From: Streptomyces sp. NBC_00344
GTDB taxonomy: Bacteria > Actinomycetota > Actinomycetes > Streptomycetales > Streptomycetaceae
Reading direction: 5' to 3'
Length of the DNA: 64,000 nucleotides
NCBI RefSeq assembly: GCF_036088315.1
Contig: NZ_CP107996.1
Span: 5,105,501 to 5,169,500, forward strand
A model generated the notes under the pieces. The model searched no databases and was not told the DNA's origin. It worked only from the letters and a program-made list of their open reading frames with translations. The position numbers and the translations under genes are program-made. This document shows positions 33,766 to 42,302 of this stretch, piece after piece. Numbering within the stretch: the first letter of the stretch is position 1; each line of letters begins with the position of its first letter.

Positions 33766-34161
33766 CTAGGCAAGCCGGTGCCCGGTCGTGGTGTCCACAT
33801 GACCGGGCACCTCGCCCTCGTGGCGGTCGCCCGTCGACGACGTCCCGGACGGCTCGAACATCAGGATCGACCCTCCTCGGGACGAGGGTTTGTGCTCGGT
33901 GCCCTTCGGGACGACATAGGTGTCTCCCTTGCGCAGGGCGACCGTGTGCTCCTTGCCCCCGGCATCGCGCAACGCGACGTCGAACTCGCCGTCGAGCACC
34001 AGGAAGAACTCGTCGGTGTCCTCGTGCACATGCCACACATGCTCGCCGAGGGTGTGGGCGACCCGCACGTCGTAGTCGTTCATGGTGGCCACGATCCGGG
34101 GGCTGTAGACGTCGTCGAACGACGCCAGCGCCTCGGTCAGATTGACAGGTGTGATGTCCAT
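33766..34161 (-). CDS. cupin domain protein
   Basis: 131 residues from ATG 34161. The cupin metal site is complete: HVWHVHEDTDEFFLVLDGEF gives the two His and the Glu, and TYVVPKGTEHKPSS supplies the last His. The C-terminal 25 residues are extra (STGDRHEGEVPGHVDTT). Such small single-cupin proteins bind a metal and serve as sugar isomerases, dioxygenases or sensors; no substrate can be given. It ends 41 bases downstream-to-upstream from the methyltransferase gene on the same strand. Confidence 0.9.
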   Translation of the reverse strand: MDITPVNLTEALASFDDVYSPRIVATMNDYDVRVAHTLGEHVWHVHEDTDEFFLVLDGEFDVALRDAGGKEHTVALRKGDTYVVPKGTEHKPSSRGGSILMFEPSGTSSTGDRHEGEVPGHVDTTTGHRLA

Positions 34162-34201
34162 GAACCGATTCTTGCCGCAGCCGGGCATCCGGTCGCGGAG
34201 A

Positions 34202-35044
34202 TTACGGCCGGGGCTCGTCACTCGCAGTGGTCCTGCCCGGGACATCCGGCCTGGTACCGATGACGACGGTGGCGTACAGCTCGTCCGAAGAGGCCACCTG
34301 TGGCACCAGACCGTCCCGGGTGACGGTTTCGACGGCTTCCCCGGCCTGGCGTTCACTCGTCTCGAACAGCAGATGCCCGCCGGGCGCAAGCCAGTCCACC
34401 GCCGCCCGGGTCACCCGCCGCAGCACATCGAGTCCGTCCGCGCCCCCGTCCAGCGCCACCCGCGCCTCATGCACCCGTGCCTCGGTGGGCAGCAGTCCGA
34501 TCTCCCCGGTGGGCACATAGGGCACGTTGGCCAGCAGGATGTCGATACGGCCACGCAGCGCGACCGGCAGCGCGTCGTAGAGGTCGCCTACATGGACCCG
34601 GCCCCCCACACCGGCGACATTGCGGCGGGCGCACCGCACCGCGGCCGGGTCGACATCGGCGGCGTACAGCTCGGCGCGGCCGGGCAGCGCGGAAACCAGC
34701 GCGGTGCCCAGCGCACCCGAGCCACAGCAGAGATCCACCACCACTGCTCCGGGCGGGGTGAGCGCAAGCGCCTGCTCGACGAGGAACTCGGTGCGCCGAC
34801 GCGGTACGAAGACCCCTGGATCCACGGTGATCCGCAGCCCCCGGAAGTCGGCCCAACCCAGGACGTGTTCCAGCGGGTGGCCGATGGCGCGGCGTTCGAC
34901 CAGGGTGGCGAGTTCGGCCGGCGTGCGTGCGGCGGACAGCAGCAACTCCGCCTCGTCCTCGGCGAACACACATCCGGCGGCGCGCAGTCTCGCGACAACG
35001 GCGGAGAGCGCAGGAGCGGGGGCAGGTGACGGTGAGACCGGCAT
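34202..35044 (-). CDS. PrmC-related protein N5-glutamine methyltransferase
   Basis: 280 residues from ATG 35044. The N-terminal helical part has the HemK/PrmC-type RRAIGHPLEHVLGWADFRGL and FVPRRRTEFLVEQAL. The SAM-binding motif is VVDLCCGSGALGTALVSALP. The catalytic motif reads ANVPYVPTGEIGLLPTEAR: NVPY in place of NPPY, a variant I associate with the PrmC-related actinobacterial subfamily rather than with release-factor methyltransferase itself. The target may therefore differ. A perfect anti-Shine-Dalgarno match and a short leader frame lie upstream at 35089-35156. Confidence 0.88.
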   Translation of the reverse strand: MPVSPSPAPAPALSAVVARLRAAGCVFAEDEAELLLSAARTPAELATLVERRAIGHPLEHVLGWADFRGLRITVDPGVFVPRRRTEFLVEQALALTPPGAVVVDLCCGSGALGTALVSALPGRAELYAADVDPAAVRCARRNVAGVGGRVHVGDLYDALPVALRGRIDILLANVPYVPTGEIGLLPTEARVHEARVALDGGADGLDVLRRVTRAAVDWLAPGGHLLFETSERQAGEAVETVTRDGLVPQVASSDELYATVVIGTRPDVPGRTTASDEPRP

Positions 35045-35088
35045 ATGAGCCTTTCGGGATGCCTGTGGGGCTCCCTGGGCCACCTGGG

Positions 35089-35156
35089 TCAGATGGGCCG
35101 TGCGGCAGTGAGGGGGAGCACCCGACCTGATACAGCGGTAATGGGTCTCACCTCCT
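35089..35156 (-). promoter_or_regulatory. possible leader peptide with a perfect ribosome site
   Basis: On the minus strand AGGAGGTGA, a full match to the 16S rRNA tail, lies at 35148-35156, about 105 bases before the methyltransferase. Behind it a frame can start at ATT (35142, spacing 5) or GTG (35151) and ends at TGA 35089-35091, giving 17 to 20 residues (ITAVSGRVLPLTAARPI). No ATG is available, so a peptide is uncertain. Confidence 0.35.
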
Positions 35157-35319
35157 CGATCGGTCCACTGGTGTGGAGCCGCCACAGTACAGCAACCCGT
35201 CGGGCACGGGCGGGGGCCGGCCGTCCGCCGAACTGCGGCCCTTCCGGGCCCGCCGGGCAGCCGGTGGGGCGTCACCGAAGTGTCGCTGTCGCGAGGGAGT
35301 GCCGGTGGCCGGCCGGGGA

Positions 35320-36051
35320 TCACGGCCGGGGCGATGGCTCCGCGGGCCGGGGCCGGCGCCGTACACAGTCGCCGCAGAGGCCGCCTCCGGGAACCCGGTA
35401 GTAGAGGCAGCAGTTGTTGCGCAGAAAGGCGAATCCGAGGCCCTCCTCGACGATGAACTCACCACTGTCCGTCAGCGGTTCGCCCGCCAGCAGCCGGGAC
35501 ACCAGCGCGGCCCCCGGCCCCTCGACGTCCGGCCTGCGGTTCGCCAGCACCCGCAGGGAGCCGACCAGAGCGGAGGCCGCATTGCCGTGCAGGACCTGCG
35601 GCGACAACGCATACCGGGACCTCAGCGTCTCGTGCAGCGGCCGCAGATGGGCGAACGCCACCTGTGCCCGGAGCGACTCGGCCGGCCGCGTCGCCTCCGG
35701 TCCGAACTGCGGCTCGGGCAGCCACAGCTCGATTCCGCCGTCCGCTGTCTGCCGGGCGTGCAGCCGGCTCGGTGACAGATCCGGTACGCGCCCGTCCAGC
35801 AGCGCCGAGCCCAGCGCGACGGACCACAGCCGGGAAGCGAAACCGAGCTGGAAGGTGGAGGCGGCGACCCGGCCCTGATCGGTCCCCATCCGCCGGGAAC
35901 AGGACCGCACATACGGTGCGAGCGCATCATCCGCCGCATACAGGTCGGCGACCGGGCGAAAACCCTCCGGGTCGGCCCGCTCGCCGTGCCGCACGGTGAA
36001 GTACGGCCCCACGGAGCCCAGCAGGTCGAGTACCGCCGCTGCTTCGTCCAA
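35320..36051 (-). CDS. FhuF-like (2Fe-2S) iron-reductase family protein
   Basis: About 243 residues. The start is uncertain: TTG 36051 follows GAGGAG and leads straight into ALDEAAAVLDLLGSVGPYFT, while the frame stays open to 36369. The C terminus RNNCCLYYRVPGGGLCGDC carries the CC-x10-CxxC cysteines that bind the 2Fe-2S cluster in FhuF-type ferric-siderophore reductases. Before it comes GNAASALVGSLRVLANRRP. Members release iron from imported siderophores in the cytoplasm. No siderophore transport genes are adjacent; a divergent ArsR-type regulator is next to it. Confidence 0.85.
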   Translation of the reverse strand: MDEAAAVLDLLGSVGPYFTVRHGERADPEGFRPVADLYAADDALAPYVRSCSRRMGTDQGRVAASTFQLGFASRLWSVALGSALLDGRVPDLSPSRLHARQTADGGIELWLPEPQFGPEATRPAESLRAQVAFAHLRPLHETLRSRYALSPQVLHGNAASALVGSLRVLANRRPDVEGPGAALVSRLLAGEPLTDSGEFIVEEGLGFAFLRNNCCLYYRVPGGGLCGDCVRRRPRPAEPSPRP

Positions 36052-36337
36052 CGCCCGTATGCTCCTCGCCGCTCTACCGCACTCGCGCCCGGATTGCCCT
36101 GGCTGCTCCCGGATGAAGCACGCCGCCGGAACACCGGCGGTGCGGCGCGGAACGCCGATGGCTACGGCGATGTACAGGCCGGTGACCCTACCGTCCGCGC
36201 TTCGCCTCGGTGAATCCGGCGGCCCGCCCGCCGGTCCCGGAACTGCCCGCGAGCCGGCCCGGGAGGCCGGACGGACAGGGCCGGCACGGCGGATCGATAC
36301 GGTGACCACCGAAGTGTCCTGGACGTACGGTGAACGC

Positions 36338-37201
36338 ATGGAGAGCGCCCGCCCCGACCGGGTCCGCACCGATGATGCCCGCCCCGACCGGCTCCGCCCG
36401 GATGATGCCGGTCCCGACGAGGTCCGCCCCGATGCCGGTTCCGAGCAGGCCCGTACCGAGACGGACGTGGCTCATGTCGCGGCGGCGATCGGTGATCCGT
36501 CCCGCGCCCGGGTGCTCATGGCGCTGGCCGGCGGCGCGGCTCTGCCGGCCAGCGCCCTCGCCGCCGAGGCCGGAGTCAGCAACTCCACCATCAGCGGCCA
36601 TCTGGCAAGGCTGCGCGAAGCCCGGCTGGTGACCTTCGAGCTCGACGGGCGGCACCGCTACTACCGTCTGGCGACCGCCGACGTCGCCCGCGCCCTTGAG
36701 CAGTTGGCACGGATCGCCAGGCCGCTGCCGCCCCGCTCGCTCAACGCGGACACCCGGGCCCGGGCGCTGCTGCGGGCCCGGCTCTGCTACGACCACCTCG
36801 CGGGACGGCTGGGCGTCGACCTGATGGACGCCCTGCGCGTGCGGGACATCATCCGTGAGCAGGACGCCGTCGCCGAACGGAGGACCCGGCGGGACACCGC
36901 TGCGGACGACGGCCCGGGGGATGTCGCCTACCTGCTCACCGAGCACGGAAAACGGGAACTCGATGCTTTCGGAATCGACCTGACACTGCTGCCGCGCCGC
37001 CGGAGTCCGGTCCGTTACTGCGTCGACTGGGCCGAGCAGCGCCACCATCTCGCCGGTGCGCTCGGCGCCGCGATCACCGACCGGCTGTTCGACCTGGACT
37101 GGCTGCGCCACGGGAAGTACCGGAGGGTCGTGCGACTCACCGACGCCGGCCGGGAAGGGCTGGAGGGGACCTTCGGCATACCGGCGGACGCCGCCCGGTG
37201 A
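36338..37201 (+). CDS. ArsR-type winged-helix regulator with N-terminal decapeptide repeats
   Basis: 287 residues from ATG 36338; GTG 36302 in frame is an alternative. Residues 4-33 are three 10-residue repeats (ARPDRVRTDD, ARPDRLRPDD, AGPDEVRPDA). The ArsR fold follows: AAIGDPSRARVLMALAGGAA, AGVSNSTISGHLARLREARL, DGRHRYYRLATADVARAL. The C-terminal half (from ARLCYDHLAGRLGVDLMDAL to YCVDWAEQRHHLAGALGAAI) is a conserved extension seen in larger actinobacterial ArsR-like proteins. It would repress in response to an unknown ligand. It is divergent from the FhuF-like gene, which may be its target. Confidence 0.88.
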   Translation: MESARPDRVRTDDARPDRLRPDDAGPDEVRPDAGSEQARTETDVAHVAAAIGDPSRARVLMALAGGAALPASALAAEAGVSNSTISGHLARLREARLVTFELDGRHRYYRLATADVARALEQLARIARPLPPRSLNADTRARALLRARLCYDHLAGRLGVDLMDALRVRDIIREQDAVAERRTRRDTAADDGPGDVAYLLTEHGKRELDAFGIDLTLLPRRRSPVRYCVDWAEQRHHLAGALGAAITDRLFDLDWLRHGKYRRVVRLTDAGREGLEGTFGIPADAAR

Positions 37202-37210
37202 GCGCGCGCC

Positions 37211-38077
37211 CTACTTCAGCAGTTTCGACATCCGCCGGTCAGCGAGGGGTTTGCCGCCGGTCTGGCAGGTCGGGCAGTACTGCAGCGCCGAGTCGCTGAA
37301 GGACACCTCACGGATCGTGTCCCCGCAGACCGGACAGGGTTCACCCTTCCGGCCGTGGACCCTCAGCCCGCTCTTCTTCTCCGCCTTGAGATTTCGCAGG
37401 GGCAGCCCCCGCGAGTGTTCGACCGCTTCGGTGAGCGTCGTACCGATCGCCAGATGGAGGCGGACCACCTCCTCCTCGGAGAGCCTGGCCGCCAACTTGA
37501 ACGGCGACATCCGGGCCGCGTGCAGAATCTCGTCCGAGTAGGCGTTACCGATCCCGGCGATCACCGTCTGGTCGCGGAGAACACCCTTGATCTGGCGTCG
37601 TTCTCCGTCCAGCAGCCCGGTGAAAGCCGCCAGGGTGAAACCCCCGGAGAGCGGATCAGGCCCGAGCCGCGCGATGCCGGGCACATCCCGCGGATCGCGT
37701 ACGACGTACACCGCGAGGTGCTTCTGGGTGCCGGCCTCGGTCACATCGAAGCCCGCGCCCTCGGGGCCGGCGAACCGGACCCTGAGCGCCAGCGGGCCCT
37801 TGCCCGGACGTGGCGGCGTACCGGGCAGCGCGTCGCTCCAGCGCACCCATCCCGCACGGGCGAGGTGTATGACCAGGTGCAGTTCCCCGGTGCGCAGGTC
37901 GAGGAACTTTCCGTGCCGGGTCACCTCGTCGAACTGCCGGCCCTCGAGGGCTGTGACGGGCGGTTCGTACGTCTTGAGGGCGTTCACGGCGACCGGATAC
38001 ACCCGATCGATGTCCTGACCGACGGCGTGGCCGGCCAGGAACCGGGTGAGGGACTCGACCTCCGGCAGTTCGGGCAT
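37211..38077 (-). CDS. Fpg/Nei family DNA glycosylase/AP lyase
   Basis: 288 residues from ATG 38077. The mature N terminus after Met is PELPEVESLTRFLAG, with catalytic Pro and Glu, as in Fpg/Nei enzymes. The helix-two-turn-helix region is IAGIGNAYSDEILHAARMSP. The C-terminal zinc finger has four Cys (CPVCGDTIREVSFSDSAL then YCPTC). These enzymes excise oxidised bases and cut the abasic site. Actinobacteria carry several paralogues, so fpg versus nei is left open. It is convergent with the ArsR gene, only 9 bases apart. Confidence 0.93.
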   Translation of the reverse strand: MPELPEVESLTRFLAGHAVGQDIDRVYPVAVNALKTYEPPVTALEGRQFDEVTRHGKFLDLRTGELHLVIHLARAGWVRWSDALPGTPPRPGKGPLALRVRFAGPEGAGFDVTEAGTQKHLAVYVVRDPRDVPGIARLGPDPLSGGFTLAAFTGLLDGERRQIKGVLRDQTVIAGIGNAYSDEILHAARMSPFKLAARLSEEEVVRLHLAIGTTLTEAVEHSRGLPLRNLKAEKKSGLRVHGRKGEPCPVCGDTIREVSFSDSALQYCPTCQTGGKPLADRRMSKLLK

Positions 38078-38094
38078 ACCGCCAGTCTGCCTCG

Positions 38095-38157
38095 GCGCGC
38101 TCCGCTCGGACAGCGGCGCGCTCCGCTCAGACAGCCGCGCGCGCCGCTCAGACAGCG
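38095..38157. repeat. three 21-bp direct repeats
   Basis: Three consecutive 21-bp units (38095-38115, 38116-38136, 38137-38157), each GCGCGC(T/G)CCGCTC(G/A)GACAGC plus one base, differ at only a few positions. They fill the space between the NTF2-like and Fpg/Nei genes and run into the last codons and stop of the former. The length in multiples of three keeps frames open. Confidence 0.85.
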
Positions 38158-38516
38158 GGAACGCGGTCCAGGAACCCGTGCACCGTACGGATACGGCCGT
38201 CGTCGGCAAGTGCGATCACATCGGAACCGGCGACCGGCGCGGAACCGTCCACGGCCGAGACCAGCTCCCAGCTGAAGCGGGCGACGCCGTGGTGGCCGTC
38301 GACCGGCCCGGTCTGCCGGAACTCGAAGCCGCGAAACTGCTCTCCGGCCGCGGCGATCACTGCTGCGATCCCCTGGTGTCCCGCGACATCGGCCAGTGGG
38401 TCGGTGTAGCTCCCGTCCTCGCTCCAGGCCGCGGCCACCGCCTGGGCGATGTCCTCGGGTCCCTCGGCGTTCCAGGCGGTGAAGTAACGGGCGACAGCGG
38501 TCTGGTGAACGGACAT
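38148..38516 (-). CDS. NTF2-like (SnoaL-type) protein
   Basis: 122 residues; ATG 38516 with AGGAGG ahead of it. The alpha/beta cone fold is suggested by VARYFTAWNAEGPEDIAQAV, WSEDGSYTDPLADVAGHQGI, FSWELVSAVDGSAPVAGSDV and IRTVHGFLDRVP. Relatives are isomerases, cyclases or ligand-binding proteins. No pathway neighbours, so function is open. Its 3' end lies in the 21-bp repeats. Confidence 0.85.
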   Translation of the reverse strand: MSVHQTAVARYFTAWNAEGPEDIAQAVAAAWSEDGSYTDPLADVAGHQGIAAVIAAAGEQFRGFEFRQTGPVDGHHGVARFSWELVSAVDGSAPVAGSDVIALADDGRIRTVHGFLDRVPAV

Positions 38517-38931
38517 GGTGAGCAGCCTCCTGTGAGGTCGTACGGGCTGGTGGAGCCGTAGGCCGCAGGGGCGGAGGCCCCCGGGGTTCCGGATGACGTC
38601 AGCCTGCCGTGCGCAGGTGCGGGGGTCGATTACACCGGAGGTAAGGGCACGGTCGTGCCCGGTCACAGGCCGGGGCGTGCGCATGAGGTCCCTTCCGTCC
38701 GACGGGGCGTACCACTGGGGGCCCGCGGCCGGCGGACCCGGGCTTCCAGCGAGATACGGGTTCCGGGAAAGCAACAGATTCGGACGTTGTGAAGAGTTAC
38801 AAGGAAATAAAAGCAACAAATGTTGACGCAAACAACCAGGGCGCGTACCTTCCGAGCGAGTCGTCGGGCAGCGTCAACTCCGCTGCTGTGCAGACGAGTT
38901 GCACCTCTCCTCCGGCATCCAGGAGCACATC
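38517..38931. other. intergenic region with promoter of the arabinofuranosidase gene
   Basis: 415 bases between divergent genes. The left two-thirds are GC-rich without a supported gene. From 38765 the sequence turns A+T-rich (GGAAATAAAAGCAACAAATG) and contains the promoter and operator described separately. Confidence 0.6.
38814..38851 (+). promoter_or_regulatory. promoter and overlapping palindrome for the GH54 gene
   Basis: TTGACG (38823-38828), a 17-nt spacer and TACCTT (38846-38851) form a good vegetative promoter 80 bases before the start. The palindrome CAACAAATGTTG (38814-38825) overlaps the -35, so a bound repressor would block it. A second CAAC...GTTG pair lies at 38773-38789. Confidence 0.6.
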
Positions 38932-40440
38932 ATGCGCAGAACGAGATCTGTCGCCACGAGAGCCCTCCACGACGGCGCGGCCGGACCGGTCCGTCGATAC
39001 CGCAGAGCCCTGCTGTCCGCCGTGGCGGCTGTCGGGCTCCTCATCGCCGCTCTGATCAGCCTTCCCGGCGCGGCGCAGGCCGCCGGCTCGCAGCCGTGCG
39101 ACATCTACGCCGCCGCCGGTACCCCCTGCGTCGCCGCCCACAGCACGACGCGCGCTCTCTTCTCCGCCTTCAACGGCCCGCTCTACCAGGTCACTCGCGC
39201 GTCGGACGGCGCTACCACCGACATCGGGCTGCTGTCCGCCGGCGGTTACGCGAACGCGGCGGCGCAGGACAGCTTCTGCGGGAACAGCACCTGTCGCATC
39301 TCGAAGGTCTACGACCAGACCTCGCGTCACAACACCCTCACCCCGGGGCCCGCGGGCACGGCCGGTATGGGCGCCGACCGCGGGGCGGACGCGAGCGAGC
39401 TCTCGGTCACGGCCGGCGGCCACAAGGTCTACGGCATATGGATCTCGCCGGGAGTCGGTTACCGCTCCACCGGAGCGGCGTCCGGCGTCGCGGTGAACGG
39501 ACAGGCCGAGGGCGCCTACATGGTGGCCAGTGGCACCCACGTCGGCTCCGCCTGCTGCTTCGACTACGGCAACGCGGAAAGCACACCGGCCGACACCGGC
39601 AACGGACACATGGACGCCGTGTCCATCGCCACCACGTGCTACTTCGCGCCGTGCACCGGGTCGGGCCCCTGGGTCGAGGCCGACCTGGAGAACGGCATGT
39701 TCCAGGGCGACAACGGCTCCAACACGGCGAACGCCGGCAACAAGAGCGCGTTCGTCACGGCGGTTCTCAAGAACAACGGCCAGACCACCTACGCGCTGAA
39801 GGGCGGCAACTCGCAGTCCGGTGGCCTGACGACATGGTGGAACGGTGCGCTGCCGACGCGCGGCGGCTACCGGCCGATGCAGCAGGAGGGCGGCATCATC
39901 CTGGGCACCGGCGGGGACAACAGCAACTGGAACATGGGCACGTTCTTCGAGGGTGTGATGGTCTCCGGCTATCCGACCGACGCCGCCGAGAACGCGGTCC
40001 AGGCCAACGTCGTCTCGGTCGGCTATTCGGGTGAGACGAACGTGCCCAACGGCCCCCAGGGACAGATCACGGGTCCGGGCGGCCAGTGCGTCGACGTCGC
40101 GGCGGACGACACCGGCGTGAACGCAAGCGCGGTCCAGCTGTGGAACTGCCAGTCCTACGCCGAGGACCAGTACTGGACGCACCACACCAACGGTTCCCTG
40201 AGCACCATCAGCCGCTGCCTGGACATCAACGGGAACGGTACCGCCAACGGCACCAAGGTCGAACTCTGGGACTGCAACGGCGTCGGCGGGCAGGTCTGGA
40301 ACCAGCAGTCCGACGGCTCGCTGATCAACCCGCAGTCCGGCCGCTGCCTGGACTCACCGAGCGGCGCGACCGGCAACGGTACTCGGCTGCAGATCTGGGA
40401 CTGCAACGGCTCCGCCGCCCAGAAGTTCACCCTGCACTGA
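38932..40440 (+). CDS. GH54-type alpha-L-arabinofuranosidase with ricin-type lectin domain, secreted
   Basis: 502 residues; ATG 38932 after CAGGAG. A long signal peptide ends near PGAAQA-AG (residue 43). The catalytic domain begins PCDIYAAAGTPCVAAHSTTR and contains GSACCFDYGNAESTPADTG, MDAVSIATTCYFAPCTGSGP and WNMGTFFEGVMVSGYP, the arabinofuranosidase B pattern. In place of the CBM42 of fungal enzymes there is a CBM13/ricin beta-trefoil at about 370-502, with three repeats ending QLWNCQ, ELWDCN and QIWDCN. It removes arabinose side chains from arabinoxylan or arabinan outside the cell. Monocistronic, with its own promoter and terminators. Confidence 0.92.
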   Translation: MRRTRSVATRALHDGAAGPVRRYRRALLSAVAAVGLLIAALISLPGAAQAAGSQPCDIYAAAGTPCVAAHSTTRALFSAFNGPLYQVTRASDGATTDIGLLSAGGYANAAAQDSFCGNSTCRISKVYDQTSRHNTLTPGPAGTAGMGADRGADASELSVTAGGHKVYGIWISPGVGYRSTGAASGVAVNGQAEGAYMVASGTHVGSACCFDYGNAESTPADTGNGHMDAVSIATTCYFAPCTGSGPWVEADLENGMFQGDNGSNTANAGNKSAFVTAVLKNNGQTTYALKGGNSQSGGLTTWWNGALPTRGGYRPMQQEGGIILGTGGDNSNWNMGTFFEGVMVSGYPTDAAENAVQANVVSVGYSGETNVPNGPQGQITGPGGQCVDVAADDTGVNASAVQLWNCQSYAEDQYWTHHTNGSLSTISRCLDINGNGTANGTKVELWDCNGVGGQVWNQQSDGSLINPQSGRCLDSPSGATGNGTRLQIWDCNGSAAQKFTLH

Positions 40441-40473
40441 GGACCCGGCAGCGCCGGCGCCCGGCGCCGGGCC

Positions 40474-40514
40474 CGTGAAGGGACGCGGGACCATCGTTTC
40501 CGTGTCCCTTCACG
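40474..40514 (+). terminator. terminator of the GH54 gene
   Basis: Arms CGTGAAGGGACGCGG and CCGTGTCCCTTCACG (15 bp with one G-T pair) enclose 11 bases, 33 bases behind the stop codon. Confidence 0.75.
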
Positions 40515-40555
40515 CCCCATCACGAGGGACCGGGGGACAGCGCGGAACATGCGGA

Positions 40556-40596
40556 GAGCGGTTGTCTCTCCCGGGCTCCGGGAGAGACAACCGCTC
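40556..40596 (+). terminator. second strong hairpin
   Basis: A 19-bp perfect stem (40556-40574 and 40578-40596) with loop GCT. Together with the hairpin at 40474 it forms a double terminator behind the GH54 gene. Confidence 0.7.
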
Positions 40597-40702
40597 CATG
40601 ACTCACGGCCGCCGCCGCCCTCGAAGTCTGCTTCAGCCCGGCACTCCGAGCGGCAACCCAAAGCAGGGGCGCGGCAGTGCCGGGTACGAGACAATAACGG
40701 CC

Positions 40703-41308
40703 GTGAATGACACGGTCGCGGTTGCCTTGGTCACCTCTTTGTCAACGCTGACCGCTGCCGGGCTGGCCGGCTCGCTCTCGGCTTGGACGACCGGCAGGCA
40801 ACTGCGGCATCAGGCTCTCCTGGCAGCCGAGGAACGCGCCGAGCAGCGTGCGAACACCCACAGGGAGATGCGGCGCGAGTCGTACGAACGGTTCCTGTCA
40901 CAGACTGATGCTGCTTACCGGGTGCTGGACAGCGGGTGGATGGCAAGTCCGTTCAGCGAGCCGCCGCATCGGGAAGCGGGGTTCGCTGCGCGCAGGGCAC
41001 TGGATGAGGCCTACATCCGGGTAAGCCTGGCAGGACCGGAAAATGTCGCAGCGCTGGGAGCCGCAGTAGTCCGTGGCATAGGCGACGAATTCCGCCTGCA
41101 TACACGTGTCGTGGGCTCCCATCCCGGTGCGACGGACCGCGCCGCCGAACTCGACCCGTCTGCACGAGCGCAGGCGCTTGAGGTTCGGTTTGCTACCAAC
41201 GGTGAGTTCGTAGCCTGGGCGCGCCGGGCGCTCGGCGCTGAGCCGGAGCAGATCCCGATGCGCTCGACGTCGAGAGCGGAGCCCCTCGGCGGACAGAGCC
41301 CTCCGTGA
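40703..41308 (+). CDS. hypothetical membrane-anchored protein with coiled coil
   Basis: 201 residues from GTG 40703. Residues 4-24 (TVAVALVTSLSTLTAAGLAG) form one membrane helix. Next comes a charged coiled-coil stretch (RHQALLAAEERAEQRANTHR, EMRRESYERFLSQTD) and a helical domain (LDEAYIRVSLAGPENVAALG). This layout is common among Streptomyces hypothetical proteins of about 200 residues with no assigned role. The frame is open further upstream but overlaps the terminator there. Confidence 0.7.
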   Translation: MNDTVAVALVTSLSTLTAAGLAGSLSAWTTGRQLRHQALLAAEERAEQRANTHREMRRESYERFLSQTDAAYRVLDSGWMASPFSEPPHREAGFAARRALDEAYIRVSLAGPENVAALGAAVVRGIGDEFRLHTRVVGSHPGATDRAAELDPSARAQALEVRFATNGEFVAWARRALGAEPEQIPMRSTSRAEPLGGQSPP

Positions 41309-41532
41309 GAGGGGTGCGCCGTCGCGTGCCCACGCGGTCGGCGGCGGTCCTCCATGGGCAGCGTCTGCGCGCCGCTGACCTGCGTCGGAGCGGCGATGGG
41401 ACCTCGTCGTCCGCCGACCCGTTGCCCGCTGTTCCCCTTGGCTCCCCGCTTCATCCGGCACGGCTCCGCCGCGACCATCTCACTGTGGAGAACTGCCCGG
41501 AACGGTGCGCCTGACGACGTCAGGCCCCTGGT

Positions 41533-41853
41533 TCACGCGCCGGGCATGCGGAAGCTGACCTGTCGACGGGCGGCCTCGTCGATCTCGTCGATGGTGAGAA
41601 GGGGCGTGGCACGGGTGTGGAGGGCGCCGCTGGCCTTGACAGTGAGGCTCACGGCAGCCATCGACACCCGGTCGGGGAGATCGAGGATGCACACGAGGTC
41701 GTCCTCCCCGAAGGCGAAGTACATGGCCTCGACCTTGCCGCCGAGGTCGGCGACGACTCGCTCGACGACGGCGCGGCGGCCACTCGCGCCCTCCTTGAGC
41801 AGACCTTTGGTGCCCTCGGGTGTGTAGGTGGACTGGATGAGGAACTTTGGCAT
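41533..41853 (-). CDS. GYD domain protein
   Basis: 106 residues; ATG 41853 behind GGGAGC. GYD-type pattern: FLIQSTYTPEGTKGLLKEGA, VVADLGGKVEAMYFAFGEDD, LVCILDLPDRVSMAAVSLTV. The ferredoxin-like fold proteins of this family have no defined activity. It lies downstream of no obvious operon partner; glnA is upstream on the same strand after a terminator. Confidence 0.9.
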   Translation of the reverse strand: MPKFLIQSTYTPEGTKGLLKEGASGRRAVVERVVADLGGKVEAMYFAFGEDDLVCILDLPDRVSMAAVSLTVKASGALHTRATPLLTIDEIDEAARRQVSFRMPGA

Positions 41854-42201
41854 AGGGATGCTCCCTGCCCTTTGGTTGTCCGGTATCCGGAGTGACCTTC
41901 CCGCTGTCACGCCCGCCGCCACTCACACCGGGACGGATTCACTCGATTGAAGCCCGATCTCTTACGTGCCCCGGAGCGTCGGGCCAGAGGTGTGCTGCGC
42001 TGCCCCGCCGAGGCCGGCCGGCCACAGGGCTTGGCCCCTGGCCTCATCCCTATCAGGTGGATCACTGCAAACGCTGGGCCGTGACCATCCCCCGGCTCCC
42101 CTCGGTACACCGTGCCTGCTCGGCTCTGCCCGGGTCGGACGGGAGCCTCCCCACGCGTACCGCGAATCCGCCGGCACTCGCCGAGGGCGGAGCCCCCACC
42201 G
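41854..42201. other. intergenic, no supported gene
   Basis: About 350 bases between the GYD gene start and the glnA terminator. Several short open frames exist but none has a ribosome site or recognisable product; the GYD promoter must lie here. Confidence 0.5.
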
Positions 42202-42255
42202 AAAAAGGGCCGTCGGCCGTGTCTCCCAGTGGAGGGAGAGCACGGCCGACGGCCC
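42202..42255 (-). terminator. intrinsic terminator of glnA
   Basis: Arms GGGCCGTCGGCCGTG (42207-42221) and CACGGCCGACGGCCC (42241-42255) with an inner TCTCCC/GGGAGA stem are followed, on the minus strand, by TTTTTC. It begins 48 bases past the glnA stop. Confidence 0.9.
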
Positions 42256-42302
42256 ACAGACGGCTCAGGTGGGCGGGAAACCCGCTCCGACCTGCGGCGT
42301 TC

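Noticed and set aside
35045..35319. Riboswitch upstream of the PrmC-related gene
   Set aside because: No known aptamer core could be matched; only the strong ribosome site and short frame are supported.
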